This document shows, in pieces, positions 17,172 through 25,385 of a DNA stretch of 64,000 bases. Source of the stretch: Oleispira sp963851095 (GTDB lineage: Bacteria; Pseudomonadota; Gammaproteobacteria; Pseudomonadales; Oceanobacteraceae); contig CAWKOX010000033.1 of the NCBI GenBank assembly GCA_963851095.1, forward strand, positions 268,128 through 332,127. Direction: 5' to 3'. A model generated the notes under the pieces. The model saw only the letters and a list, made by a program, of their open reading frames with translations. It was not told the origin of the DNA and made no database searches. A program made the translations under genes and the position numbers. The number at the start of each line of letters is the position of its first letter. Within the stretch, counting starts at the first letter, position 1.

Positions 17172-17606
17172 GTGAAAAAACGTAGGGTAATGATTATTGT
17201 GGTGTCATGGCTGATGGCGATGTTCGCTGTCGCCTCTGATTCAAGCCGCTATACAACTGAATACGGTGATCGCAGCAATCATCGACTCACTAGCCCAGTA
17301 TTAGATGCGAAAGAAGCGTACGCTGAAGGAAATACCCGATTTCTTGCAATAAAACTGACTGGCGGTCAGCTATTGTTACCCGGTGTAGAGGTTCAAGAAG
17401 TGGAGGGCATACGCAACCAATATGGTATTAGCGAGCTTAATGCACACCCGCTATCAGACCCAGCGTTAAAACCAGAACAAAAAATAAAGACGGATTCATT
17501 AAGGCATTTTTATAAGTTAAAACGCTATGCTAATCGCTATAACTTAGTTTTATTGAAACTGATTAAAGCGGAAAAGCTTGAACAGCAACGCCGCTATCGG
17601 TATTAA
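17172..17606 (+). CDS. Exported protein of unknown function
   Basis: A 144-residue protein starting at GTG 17172, chosen because GGAGG ends six bases before it. The N-terminus (KKRRVMIIVVSWLMAMFAVAS) is a signal peptide. The mature part is charged and hydrophilic, with no cysteines; the second half is a Lys/Arg-rich helix (residues 105-140) ending QQRRYRY, which could bind nucleic acid, lipid or cell wall. No family recognised. A small inverted repeat CCGCTAT/ATAGCGG overlaps the stop codon but lacks a following T tract. Confidence 0.75.
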   Translation: MKKRRVMIIVVSWLMAMFAVASDSSRYTTEYGDRSNHRLTSPVLDAKEAYAEGNTRFLAIKLTGGQLLLPGVEVQEVEGIRNQYGISELNAHPLSDPALKPEQKIKTDSLRHFYKLKRYANRYNLVLLKLIKAEKLEQQRRYRY

Positions 17607-17659
17607 TAGCGGTCATTTAACAAGATAGTGGGCGTAAGAATGGTTACGATGACGAACGT

Positions 17660-17911
17660 ATGAACTGCCGCCTAGGCTGTGGCGCTTGCTGCATAGCCCC
17701 ATCCATCTCGTCCGCTATTCCAGGTATGCCGAATGGAAAAGCCGCAGGACAACGTTGTATTCAGCTTGATGATAACAATTTATGCCTATTATTTGGTAAG
17801 CCCGAGCGACCGAAGGTCTGTGCAGCTTTTGGTGCAGAAGAATGGGTATGTGGGTCGAGCAACGATGAAGCCATGCTGATCCTAACGGATTTAGAAAAAA
17901 ATACGCACTGA
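17660..17911 (+). CDS. YkgJ-family cysteine-cluster protein
   Basis: An 83-residue protein with the YkgJ/CxxCxxCC arrangement: C3, LGCGACC (C7, C10, C11), and later cysteines in RCIQL, LCLLF, KVCAAF and WVCGS. The family is thought to bind zinc or an iron-sulfur cluster; its function is not settled. Length agrees with the short single-domain branch. It follows the unknown exported protein after about 50 bases on the same strand and may share its transcript. Confidence 0.85.
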   Translation: MNCRLGCGACCIAPSISSAIPGMPNGKAAGQRCIQLDDNNLCLLFGKPERPKVCAAFGAEEWVCGSSNDEAMLILTDLEKNTH

Positions 17912-18058
17912 GCTCATTTGAAGAACCAACATATGATGTATGGCATTTAGGTGATGTTTAAAGCAATGGCTAATGTTAATTGCCAAGCAAGCGCCTAGAG
18001 GCATTGAATAATAATGATTTCCCTGTATTCACAACAGTATTGCTCGTAAAATAGACAA

Positions 18059-18634
18059 ATGAACAATCAAACACTCTTAAATCAGCTGGTCACCAGTGTA
18101 CAACAGTACGAAGGCCGAATTATCCAACAGCCTAGCCTTTTGCAGGCAGGCGTTCTGGTGGCGATAACGGACGAAATTGATCCGCACTTAATTTTAACCC
18201 GTCGTGCTGATCACTTAAGTACTCATAGCGGCGAGGTTGCTTTTGCCGGTGGTAAACGTGACGATACTGATCCGGATATTATCTTTACTGCTTTGAGAGA
18301 AGCACACGAAGAGATTAATCTTGCCTCGTGTGATGTGACCGTTGTGGGCCAGCTTGATCAGGTTATATCTCGTTTTGGTTATGTTGTGACGCCCATTGTG
18401 GGGGTGATTCCCGCTGATACCCAATTTACGGCCAATCTTGATGAGTTAGATGCGGTATTCAAAGTGCCATTACGTTTCTTTTTAGAGACGGAGCCCCACG
18501 ATTATTTTGAACGCGGCTCTTTTTCGATTCCTAGCTTTCATTATGACGGTTTTCGCATTTGGGGTTTGACCTCCATGATGATTACAGAAATGGTTAATAA
18601 TCATCTAAATGCCGATATTAATATTCGTTTTTAA
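18059..18634 (+). CDS. nudL: Nudix hydrolase, CoA pyrophosphatase-like
   Basis: A 191-residue Nudix enzyme of the NudL group. The Nudix box is GKRDDTDPD followed by ALREAHEEI; the group-specific replacement of the first Glu by Asp is seen. The preceding LTRRADHLSTHSGEVAFAGG is the extended CoA-pyrophosphatase motif (UPF0035). The enzyme cuts CoA and its derivatives to 3',5'-ADP and 4'-phosphopantetheine. It is followed closely by the carbonic anhydrase-like gene (26 bases), so likely the same operon. An antisense ORF at 18215-18424 is a shadow. Confidence 0.88.
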   Translation: MNNQTLLNQLVTSVQQYEGRIIQQPSLLQAGVLVAITDEIDPHLILTRRADHLSTHSGEVAFAGGKRDDTDPDIIFTALREAHEEINLASCDVTVVGQLDQVISRFGYVVTPIVGVIPADTQFTANLDELDAVFKVPLRFFLETEPHDYFERGSFSIPSFHYDGFRIWGLTSMMITEMVNNHLNADINIRF

Positions 18635-18660
18635 ACAGACTAAATAATAAGAGAGTCCCT

Positions 18661-19212
18661 ATGCTTTACCAATTAGGCAAGCGCAAGCCTGTGATTGAAG
18701 GCGCACATTTTATTGCTGACAATGCCAGTATTATTGGGTCGGTCGTATTGAAACATAATGCCAGTATATGGTTTAACTGCGTTATTCGTGGCGATAACGA
18801 CGTGATTACGATTGGTGAAGATAGCAATGTGCAAGATGGCGCGGTACTGCATACCGATCCGGGTTTTAAGCTGACATTGGGTAAAGGTGTTACGATTGGC
18901 CATAATGCAATGGTGCATGGCTGCGAGATAGATGATTTTACATTGGTCGGCATCAATGCCGTGGTACTTAACGGTGCTAAAATTGGCAAGCACTGCTTAA
19001 TTGGTGCGAATGCCTTTATTCCTGAAAAAATGGAGATTCCCGATGGTTCGTTGGTGGTCGGCTCTCCTGCAGTCGTGAAGCGTCAATTGTCAGAACAGCA
19101 GCAAAAAATGCTTGAACTAGGCGCTTATCATTATGTGCAAAATGGCCAGCGCTATAATAAAGAACTGGCACCGTTAAGCATTGAAGACGTTTTACTCGAT
19201 AGCGCTGAATAA
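18661..19212 (+). CDS. Gamma-carbonic anhydrase family protein
   Basis: A 183-residue left-handed beta-helix protein (YrdA/PaaY/CaiE group). Hexapeptide repeats run from about residue 15 to 125. The three zinc ligands are H64 in VLHTDPG, and H81 and H86 in GHNAMVHG. Members form trimers with metal sites between subunits; some are active carbonic anhydrases, others thioesterases or of unknown activity. A good ribosome site (GAGAG) precedes the ATG. Long antisense ORFs across 18666-19458 reflect codon structure and are not genes. Confidence 0.92.
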   Translation: MLYQLGKRKPVIEGAHFIADNASIIGSVVLKHNASIWFNCVIRGDNDVITIGEDSNVQDGAVLHTDPGFKLTLGKGVTIGHNAMVHGCEIDDFTLVGINAVVLNGAKIGKHCLIGANAFIPEKMEIPDGSLVVGSPAVVKRQLSEQQQKMLELGAYHYVQNGQRYNKELAPLSIEDVLLDSAE

Positions 19213-19246
19213 GGCGATAAGTGAACAAAAATAGAAGGGCGTATTT

Positions 19247-19474
19247 GTGGATAGCAAGAGCAAGCAAACCTCAGCGGTAAATAAGGCTCTTGGAGTTGTT
19301 AAATCTCCTTGTGTCAATATTTGCTGCTTAGATGAACAAGACGTTTGTTTAGGGTGTTTTCGCACTTGTGATGAAATTACAGGTTGGGGGGCGATGAATA
19401 ATGATGAGCGTAAAAACGTCATGAAAAAAGTTGCCGAGCGAGAGCAAGAAAGCGGCAATATGATGAAGTTTTAA
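19247..19474 (+). CDS. DUF1289 protein
   Basis: A 75-residue protein starting at GTG 19247. The DUF1289 signature is seen as SPCVNICCLDEQDVCLGC with a following CDEITGW, a compact Cys-rich motif that may bind metal. Such proteins are widespread, about 60-80 residues long, and often sit beside Nudix or carbonic anhydrase genes, as here. Probably third gene of the 18059-19474 transcript. Confidence 0.87.
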   Translation: MDSKSKQTSAVNKALGVVKSPCVNICCLDEQDVCLGCFRTCDEITGWGAMNNDERKNVMKKVAEREQESGNMMKF

Positions 19475-19529
19475 TTAAATCGTTAGCGATTAAATTTATT
19501 TTATAACGTGTTAAATATTAGGATTAGCT

Positions 19530-20738
19530 ATGACTGTTTTAGGGACACCTTTTTCGCCTTCGGCAACAAAAGTTTTATTATGCGGAGCAGGTGAGCTGGG
19601 CAAAGAGGTCGCGATTGAATTTCAACGTTTGGGCTGTGAAGTCATCGCCCTCGATCGATATGATAATGCACCGGCTATGCAGGTCGCCGATCGTAGCTAT
19701 ACATTAAGCATGCTAGATGGTGCTGCGCTAGAAAAAATTATTAAAGACGAAAAGCCCGATTATATTATTCCTGAAATTGAAGCGATTGCGACGGATACGT
19801 TAGCAGAATTAGAGCAGCAAGGGTTTAATGTGATTCCTTCTGCACGCGCTGCTCAATTAACCATGAACCGTGAAGGTATTCGTCGGTTAGCAGCAGAAAC
19901 GTTAAGCATACCGACATCAGCGTATGAGTTCGCAAGCGATAAAAAACAATTCGAAACAGCCATTGCCAATATTGGTTTGCCTTGTGTGGTTAAGCCAATC
20001 ATGAGCTCTTCGGGTAAAGGCCAAAGCCTGGTTAAGACCGCAGATCAAATTGATAGCGCTTGGGAATATGCACAAGAAGGTGGCCGTGCGGGTGCCGGCA
20101 AAGTAATTGTTGAAGGATTTGTTGATTTTGATTACGAAATTACTTTATTGACCATTCGCCATGTCGATTTAACAAAAGTCAAAGAAGGTAGTTTAACGAC
20201 AAGTTTTTGCCAGCCTATTGGTCATCGCCAAGAAAATGGTGATTATCAAGAATCTTGGCAGCCGCAAGCGATGTCTGAACTTGCTTTGCAGCGAGCGCAA
20301 GATGTGGCTGAAAAAGTAACAACAGAGCTTGGTGGCTGTGGCATTTTTGGGGTTGAGTTATTTATCAAAGGAGACGACGTTATCTTTAGCGAGGTTTCTC
20401 CACGCCCTCATGATACCGGTTTAGTAACGCTCATATCTCAAGACCTGTCACAGTTTGCTTTGCACGTTCGCGCTATCTTAGGCTTGCCGATTCCGAACAT
20501 TGTTCAGCATGGCCCTTCTGCTTCTGCAGTACTGCTGGTGGAAGGAGAGTCGAATACTATTCGTTACTCGGGTTTGGATAAGGCTTTGGCTGAAATTAAT
20601 ACCCAGCTGCGTTTGTTTGGCAAACCAGAGGTTTCTGGTCAGCGTCGCATGGGTGTTGCGTTAGCCCGTGGCACTGAAGTAGGCCACGCTGTGCGTAAAG
20701 CGTTAAATGTTATCAGCGCGATTAAGGTTGAAATTTAG
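19530..20738 (+). CDS. purT: Formate-dependent phosphoribosylglycinamide formyltransferase 2
   Basis: A 402-residue ATP-grasp enzyme matching PurT throughout (E. coli 392). It makes formylglycinamide ribonucleotide from GAR, formate and ATP in purine synthesis, an alternative to the folate enzyme PurN. Visible parts are GAGELGKEVAIEFQRLGCEV, the ATP-grasp SSSGKGQSLVK, FVDFDYEITLLT, GIFGVELFIKGD and SEVSPRPHDTGLVT. The ATG at 19530 is preceded by AGGA. A clear terminator follows at 20811-20846. Confidence 0.96.
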   Translation: MTVLGTPFSPSATKVLLCGAGELGKEVAIEFQRLGCEVIALDRYDNAPAMQVADRSYTLSMLDGAALEKIIKDEKPDYIIPEIEAIATDTLAELEQQGFNVIPSARAAQLTMNREGIRRLAAETLSIPTSAYEFASDKKQFETAIANIGLPCVVKPIMSSSGKGQSLVKTADQIDSAWEYAQEGGRAGAGKVIVEGFVDFDYEITLLTIRHVDLTKVKEGSLTTSFCQPIGHRQENGDYQESWQPQAMSELALQRAQDVAEKVTTELGGCGIFGVELFIKGDDVIFSEVSPRPHDTGLVTLISQDLSQFALHVRAILGLPIPNIVQHGPSASAVLLVEGESNTIRYSGLDKALAEINTQLRLFGKPEVSGQRRMGVALARGTEVGHAVRKALNVISAIKVEI

Positions 20739-20785
20739 GTAGAAAATTTCAGCTAGGAAAGCTTGGCTAAGAAGGTTTAGCTAAA

Positions 20786-20813
20786 AAGCTAAGTAAGAAA
20801 AGCTAAGTAAAAA
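20786..20813. repeat. 14-bp tandem repeat AAGCTAAGTAAGAA
   Basis: Two abutting copies, the second with one change (final GAA to AAA), preceded from about 20751 by more degenerate copies (AAGCTTGGCTAAGAAGG, TTTAGCTAAAA). It sits between the purT stop and its terminator, which suggests local slippage duplication in the 3' untranslated region. Confidence 0.7.
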
Positions 20814-20846
20814 AGGTGGAGGCTATTTTTAGCTCCACCTTTTTTA
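20811..20846 (+). terminator. Terminator after purT, possibly bidirectional
   Basis: A strong stem made by AAAAGGTGGAG and CTCCACCTTTT with a short loop containing further pairing (CTA/TAG), A tract on one side and T tract on the other. It lies between convergent purT and the desaturase gene and could serve both. Confidence 0.85.
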
Positions 20847-20874
20847 TATGTTCTAAAAGCTACTCTAATTCACC

Positions 20875-21951
20875 CTAAGCTGTTTTGGGCTCAGGTAATG
20901 AGTGCACTAAAATACGTTTAACTACTCCGCTGTATTGCTTAAAAAATGATCCCGTATGGTAGGGAATACCGAGTTCTTTTGCTATTGCTTGCACTTTTGG
21001 CGAAATCTCGGCATAGCGGTGAGCCGGTAAGTCCGGAAATAAATGATGCTCTACTTGAAAGCTAAGGTTGCCACTTAACGTGTGTAATAACGTGCTGCCA
21101 TGAAAGTTAGCCGATCCTAGCATTTGACGATAATACCAATGTCCCTTGGTTTCGTTTTCACATTCTTCAATAGAAAAAGTCTCTACTTCTTCTGGGAAGT
21201 GACCACAAAAAATAATCGTTGAAGTCCATAAGTTGCGAATAAGGTTAGCCACGATGTTGCCTAATAATACTTGCAAGAAAAACGGACCCGCAATGAGCGG
21301 GAAAAATATGTAATCTTTAAATATTTGGCGCGCACCTTTGCGTCCAAGCTGTTTTAAAAATGGTATCTTTTCTTTTAGGCTCACTTCACCTTTTAGGATT
21401 CCGCCAAAATTCAATTCATGCAGCGCAACGCCCCATTGAAAAAACACACTGAGTAAGCCGTAATAAATAACTTGAAATATATTAGCGGGGTGCCACTTTT
21501 CTTTATGCGTTAAACGCAATAAGTCGTAACCATAATCGCGGTCTTTTCCCAATATATTGGTATAAGTATGATGTTCGTGATTGTGCGTTTCTTTCCAGGA
21601 TTCTCCTGGGCAGGCGGTATCCCAGTCGTAAGTCTTGGAATTTATATTAGGGTCATTCATCCAATCGTATTGGCCGTGCATTACATTGTGACCAATTTCC
21701 ATCGTCTCCAATATTTTTGAAAGCCCTAATAATACAGCGCCTAATGCCCAGGGGATTGGATTAAACCCGAACATGATCAGTAATCGGCCACTTACTTCAC
21801 AGCTGCGTTGTATGCGGATTATCTTGTGTATGTGTTTGGCATCACGATCACCTAAATCGGAGATGACGTCATCACGAATCGCATTAAACGATTGCTCTAA
21901 ATATAATAATTGCTCTGCGCTAGGTTTAGTTTTTTGCATTTTAGTATCCAT
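20875..21951 (-). CDS. Fatty acyl desaturase, DesB-like
   Basis: A 358-residue membrane-bound di-iron desaturase. The three His boxes are HNVMH (after MEIG), HNHEHH, and QVEHH before LFPDLP. Membrane segments lie around residues 60-85 and 160-245. The order desaturase, ferredoxin reductase, divergent TetR regulator is that of Pseudomonas aeruginosa PA4888 (desB), PA4889 and PA4890 (desT), where the pair desaturates saturated acyl-CoAs at delta-9. Its ATG is one base after the reductase stop. Regulation by the three palindromes at 23085, 23206 and 23299 is inferred. Position specificity is by analogy. Confidence 0.9.
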   Translation of the reverse strand: MDTKMQKTKPSAEQLLYLEQSFNAIRDDVISDLGDRDAKHIHKIIRIQRSCEVSGRLLIMFGFNPIPWALGAVLLGLSKILETMEIGHNVMHGQYDWMNDPNINSKTYDWDTACPGESWKETHNHEHHTYTNILGKDRDYGYDLLRLTHKEKWHPANIFQVIYYGLLSVFFQWGVALHELNFGGILKGEVSLKEKIPFLKQLGRKGARQIFKDYIFFPLIAGPFFLQVLLGNIVANLIRNLWTSTIIFCGHFPEEVETFSIEECENETKGHWYYRQMLGSANFHGSTLLHTLSGNLSFQVEHHLFPDLPAHRYAEISPKVQAIAKELGIPYHTGSFFKQYSGVVKRILVHSLPEPKTA

Positions 21952-23061
21952 CTAAAGCTCTATTATTACTTCGCCGATAGGAACAGACACACACAGTTGT
22001 ATGTCTTCTTGGCCAGTATCGGAGTAGCTATTGGTTAAGGTGTTATAAACTACACCGCTTTTTTTGCGGCACGAGCACTTATGGCAAATGCCCATGCGAC
22101 AACCAGATTCTGGTTGCATGCCGATGTTTTCTGCTAACGCTAAAAGACTGGTATGGCTTCCAAGCTCGGCGCTCTTGCGTGATTGGCTGAAGTTAACGGT
22201 GCCTGCTTTGTCTAACTTGCTGAAATCAACAGGTGCTGGCCCAAAGCGTTCAATATAAATATTTTTTTCATTGACCTTGGCATCTAACAGTACGTTATTG
22301 ACTGCTTTAATCATGCTGTTTGGGCCGCAGATATAAATATCGTAATCCAGATAATTAGGGCACTGTTGCTGCAGCTGTTCTAGTGAAAAGTGCCCCATTT
22401 CTGCGGTGTTGATAAGATGCGTTGTTAAGTGTTTATTACCATCACTGATACTGTTCAGCTCTTGCTCGAATAAGTGCTCACCCTCATGGCGGGCGTAATA
22501 GAGCAAGCTTGCTTTTTGAGTCGGCTCTATCATTGACTGGCTGTGTAAATAGCTGCGAAATGGCGTGATGCCACTACCGCCAGCGATCATAAGAATAGGG
22601 CGTGACCTATCTTTAATCATGAAATTACCCTGAGCCGCAGAAAGCCCCACGGTACTGGTTTCAGTTAGGGCTTGTTTTAACCATGGAGTGATACGGCCTT
22701 TGTCTTGAGCACGGATGGTTAATTCTATGGTGCCAAGCTGAGCGAACTGTTCGGGCGGTGAAGAGATGCTGAAACAGCGTGATACCTTGGCGCCGTTTTT
22801 GATGACGTGCAGCTCGACATATTGTCCTGGCTGGAAATCTGGCCATTTTTTAGTGGGCTTAAGGACTAAGGTATAGCAATTTTGGCTTTCACTGCGCACC
22901 TGTTTCACACGGGCACGGTAGTCGTTGGCGCTCCATAGCGGAAATAGGGGTTGAATCAAGGGTTCGGCATAGGATTTTAAATTGGCATTATTGACGAGCG
23001 CCATTGAAAATTCGGTATAGGCCTTATGTCGCCATGTATTTTTATTTTGTATATTGGACAT
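21952..23061 (-). CDS. Flavodoxin/ferredoxin-type reductase partnering the desaturase
   Basis: A 369-residue fusion electron-transfer protein. An FAD domain (RCFSISSPP, residues about 95-103), an NAD(P)H domain (IAGGSGITPFRSY), and a C-terminal plant-type 2Fe-2S domain with GCRMGICHKCSCRKK and a last cysteine in IQLCVSVP. It matches PA4889-type reductases that feed NAD(P)H electrons to the desaturase. The ribosome site GGAGG precedes the ATG. The operator palindrome at 23085-23100 is 24 bases upstream of the start. Confidence 0.9.
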   Translation of the reverse strand: MSNIQNKNTWRHKAYTEFSMALVNNANLKSYAEPLIQPLFPLWSANDYRARVKQVRSESQNCYTLVLKPTKKWPDFQPGQYVELHVIKNGAKVSRCFSISSPPEQFAQLGTIELTIRAQDKGRITPWLKQALTETSTVGLSAAQGNFMIKDRSRPILMIAGGSGITPFRSYLHSQSMIEPTQKASLLYYARHEGEHLFEQELNSISDGNKHLTTHLINTAEMGHFSLEQLQQQCPNYLDYDIYICGPNSMIKAVNNVLLDAKVNEKNIYIERFGPAPVDFSKLDKAGTVNFSQSRKSAELGSHTSLLALAENIGMQPESGCRMGICHKCSCRKKSGVVYNTLTNSYSDTGQEDIQLCVSVPIGEVIIEL

Positions 23062-23084
23062 TGATCGTCCTCCTGCCTTTTAGT

Positions 23085-23100
23085 GTGTACAGTTGTACAC
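23085..23100. promoter_or_regulatory. DesT-like operator, site 1
   Basis: Perfect palindrome GTGTACA-GT-TGTACAC, 24 bases before the reductase start. It is the best of three related sites in this divergent intergenic region. The published P. aeruginosa DesT box has a similar AGTGAAC-type half-site, so binding by the adjacent TetR protein is a sound inference. Confidence 0.72.
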
Positions 23101-23205
23101 TTATTGTTTTTATTATTCCAGTACTTAATTTGGCGTATTTGCACGTGTATTTATAATAATCTAATTAAAACAATGACTTGTGGTTATATCTTATTGTTGA
23201 AAAAA

Positions 23206-23221
23206 GTGTACAAGTGAGAAC
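23206..23221. promoter_or_regulatory. DesT-like operator, site 2
   Basis: GTGTACA-AG-TGAGAAC: left half identical to site 1, right half matching four of seven positions. It lies in the middle of the divergent spacer, near the expected promoter of the reductase-desaturase operon. Confidence 0.6.
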
Positions 23222-23298
23222 TTTATTACAATTAGGTTGATTGGGCGTTGATTTTATATTGAGTTTTTGTGACGAAAGATCGTTAATTATTGTTTTTT

Positions 23299-23314
23299 GT
23301 GTACACTTGAGCAC
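23299..23314. promoter_or_regulatory. DesT-like operator, site 3
   Basis: GTGTACA-CT-TGAGCAC: left half identical to site 1, right half matching five of seven. It is about 50 bases upstream of the regulator start, the usual place for autoregulation. Confidence 0.62.
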
Positions 23315-23361
23315 AAATTTAGGTGCCGCAAAATGCAGCCGTTTAATAAATGGGAAGGGTG

Positions 23362-24045
23362 ATGGTCAGTCAAGTCGATAGAAAGTTAATAACCCGTAAA
23401 GCCCTAATGGATGGAGCTTTGGCGTTGGTGGCAGAAGGTAGCCACTATTCCAGCCTAAGCTTACGTGAAGTGGCTAAGCGAGGGGGCGTCGTGCCGAATG
23501 CTTTTTACCGGCACTTTAAAGATTTAGATGAGTTGGGATTGGCGTTAGCGGACGAATTTGGCTTGTTATTGCGACTGATTATGCGACAAGCTCGATTACA
23601 AGGTTTGGCCGCAGATAGCATGATTTCTGATTCGGTTAACTTCTATGTGGAGTATGTGCAAAAAGAACCTGCTTTGTTTCGGTTTATGGCACAAAGTATT
23701 ACCGGGGGCTCGCCAGCGATGCGAGAAGCCATGCGCAATGAACTGGGACACTTTGCCAATGAAATGGTGACAGACCTGAATCGCCTAGGGATACTTCCCA
23801 ATATCAGTGGCACCGATATGAACATGCTAGGGCATCTAGCGATCCAGACAGTTTTTGGCAATACGACAGAAATATTAGACCTGCCAGAAAACAGTGCCAA
23901 TATGATTGAGGCGATTCGTGAGCGCTGTACCAAGCAAGTGCGCTTGATATTTTTAGGTGCGAGTGATTGGGATGCAAAAAGTGAGAAACAGCAAAAGCTA
24001 GACGCAAAGGCTAATCGCAAAAAGAAGAAATCTAAGACTGAGTAA
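23362..24045 (+). CDS. desT: TetR-family regulator, DesT-like
   Basis: A 227-residue TetR protein. The helix-turn-helix spans about residues 10-55 (SLREVAKRGGVVPNAFYRHFKDLDELG). The following helices form the ligand domain. ATG 23362 is chosen because GGAAGGG precedes it; another in-frame ATG at 23350 lacks a ribosome site. DesT senses the ratio of saturated to unsaturated acyl-CoA and represses the desaturase operon. Divergent placement and shared operators support the same role here. The C-terminus is a Lys-rich tail (about 25 residues) not usual for DesT. Confidence 0.85.
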   Translation: MVSQVDRKLITRKALMDGALALVAEGSHYSSLSLREVAKRGGVVPNAFYRHFKDLDELGLALADEFGLLLRLIMRQARLQGLAADSMISDSVNFYVEYVQKEPALFRFMAQSITGGSPAMREAMRNELGHFANEMVTDLNRLGILPNISGTDMNMLGHLAIQTVFGNTTEILDLPENSANMIEAIRERCTKQVRLIFLGASDWDAKSEKQQKLDAKANRKKKKSKTE

Positions 24046-24065
24046 TTTGAACGAATATACACATC

Positions 24066-25385
24066 TTAGGCTTCACTTTTCTTATTTTTAGCTTCAATCC
24101 ATTGCGCCATGTACTGAGTACTTTTCATTGAATGATGGCGCAGCATTAAACCTAAAAAATTATTATTTCGGCTGCTGGCTAATGTTTCAGATTGCTCGAT
24201 TAAACGATTAATAAACTGCTCTTGCCAATACGTTTCATTGTATTGTTTGGCTAAAATAGCAAAGCCCTTTTGTTGATATTGAATAAAAGCCAATTCGTTT
24301 TGATAGGCTTTTACGGCGGCATCCGCAAAGATTTGAGGGTTATTGATCATCTCTTGGCTATTAATGATCTCGCCGTTCCAAAGCTGATCTTGCAGCATGC
24401 CTTCGCAACCTAGTTCGGTTGTAATGCTGGGCGTACCACACTCCATTGCATCACTCAGCTTGCCTTTAATGCCTGCACCAAAACGAATCGGGGCTAAGCA
24501 TAACCGCGCCTGTTTCATCACCGCTTTAGCATCTTCTGCCCAGCCTTTAATATGAAAGCCTTGTTTTGCATTATGCAGTTGTGTTGCTTTGGGTGGGGGA
24601 TAAGCGCCATAAATATGCATTTCAGCTTTAGGTAGCTGCTTACGAATCAATGGCCAGATGTGTTGTTTTAATTGCAAAACAACATCCCAGTTAGGGGCAT
24701 GACGAAAGTTACCAATGGTGATGAAATGTTTTCTGTCCGCGAAGGTCGGTAATGCAGCGATGTGATCGTCTGATAGCGGCGTTAGCATAAACGGTAAGTA
24801 CATCAGCTGTTGCTGGGGAACCTTAAAATGTTCAACTAATAGTTCAACTTCTACAGGCGAAATCATTAAGGTTAAATCACTGCGAAAAATAGCGGCGACT
24901 TCTCGAATGGCTAAATCAGAATGCAGGTATTGAGCAAGCTGCTCGCCTTTGGAAAATTCAGAAGTAGAAGATTGGGCGCTCGCAAGCTGAAAGGAATCCC
25001 CTTTTTTTACCGCTTTCTGGCGTGCTTCCCGTAAGCTGTGTAGGTCTTCGGTATTTAATACCCGCATCGCACTGGGGCAAAACTTTTCAACCCGCCAGCC
25101 AAATTGTTCTTCCATCATAAAGCGATCGAAGATCACCATGTCAGGGTTTAGCTCGGTAATGTACTGATCAAAACTTTCGTTATTCAGCTCAATGGCTTGG
25201 CAGGTGACATCATGCTCGCTTAAATCTGCCATGTGATCACTGAGTTGAGCAGGACTGGCAAAAGTGACCTGCCAATCTTGCGCGCGCATGGCGGTGATTA
25301 ACTGCATCATTCGGCTACCGGCAGCGGATGAGTTCGGTTCTGGCCAAACGTAACCAATAATTAATACTCTATTAACGGTGTTCAT
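24066..25385 (-). CDS. Glycosyltransferase, GT-B fold
   Basis: A 439-residue glycosyltransferase. The N-terminal domain begins RVLIIGYVWPEPNSSAAGSRM, a start seen in GT4-type enzymes; the C-terminal Rossmann domain has FITIGNFRHAPNWD, IYGAYPP, GWAEDAKAVMKQARLCLAPIRFGAGIKGKLSDAMECGTPSITTELG-type acceptor and sugar-nucleotide motifs with the E(x7)E-like pair around GIKGKLSDAMECG. The sugar and acceptor are not deducible. No polysaccharide locus surrounds it. Its start overlaps the EamA stop by four bases (ATGA), so the two are coupled. Confidence 0.85.
   Translation of the reverse strand: MNTVNRVLIIGYVWPEPNSSAAGSRMMQLITAMRAQDWQVTFASPAQLSDHMADLSEHDVTCQAIELNNESFDQYITELNPDMVIFDRFMMEEQFGWRVEKFCPSAMRVLNTEDLHSLREARQKAVKKGDSFQLASAQSSTSEFSKGEQLAQYLHSDLAIREVAAIFRSDLTLMISPVEVELLVEHFKVPQQQLMYLPFMLTPLSDDHIAALPTFADRKHFITIGNFRHAPNWDVVLQLKQHIWPLIRKQLPKAEMHIYGAYPPPKATQLHNAKQGFHIKGWAEDAKAVMKQARLCLAPIRFGAGIKGKLSDAMECGTPSITTELGCEGMLQDQLWNGEIINSQEMINNPQIFADAAVKAYQNELAFIQYQQKGFAILAKQYNETYWQEQFINRLIEQSETLASSRNNNFLGLMLRHHSMKSTQYMAQWIEAKNKKSEA

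Noticed and set aside
18666..18993. Two long minus-strand ORFs opposite the carbonic anhydrase gene
   Set aside because: They are open in two frames only because of the codon bias of the real gene; no start signals.
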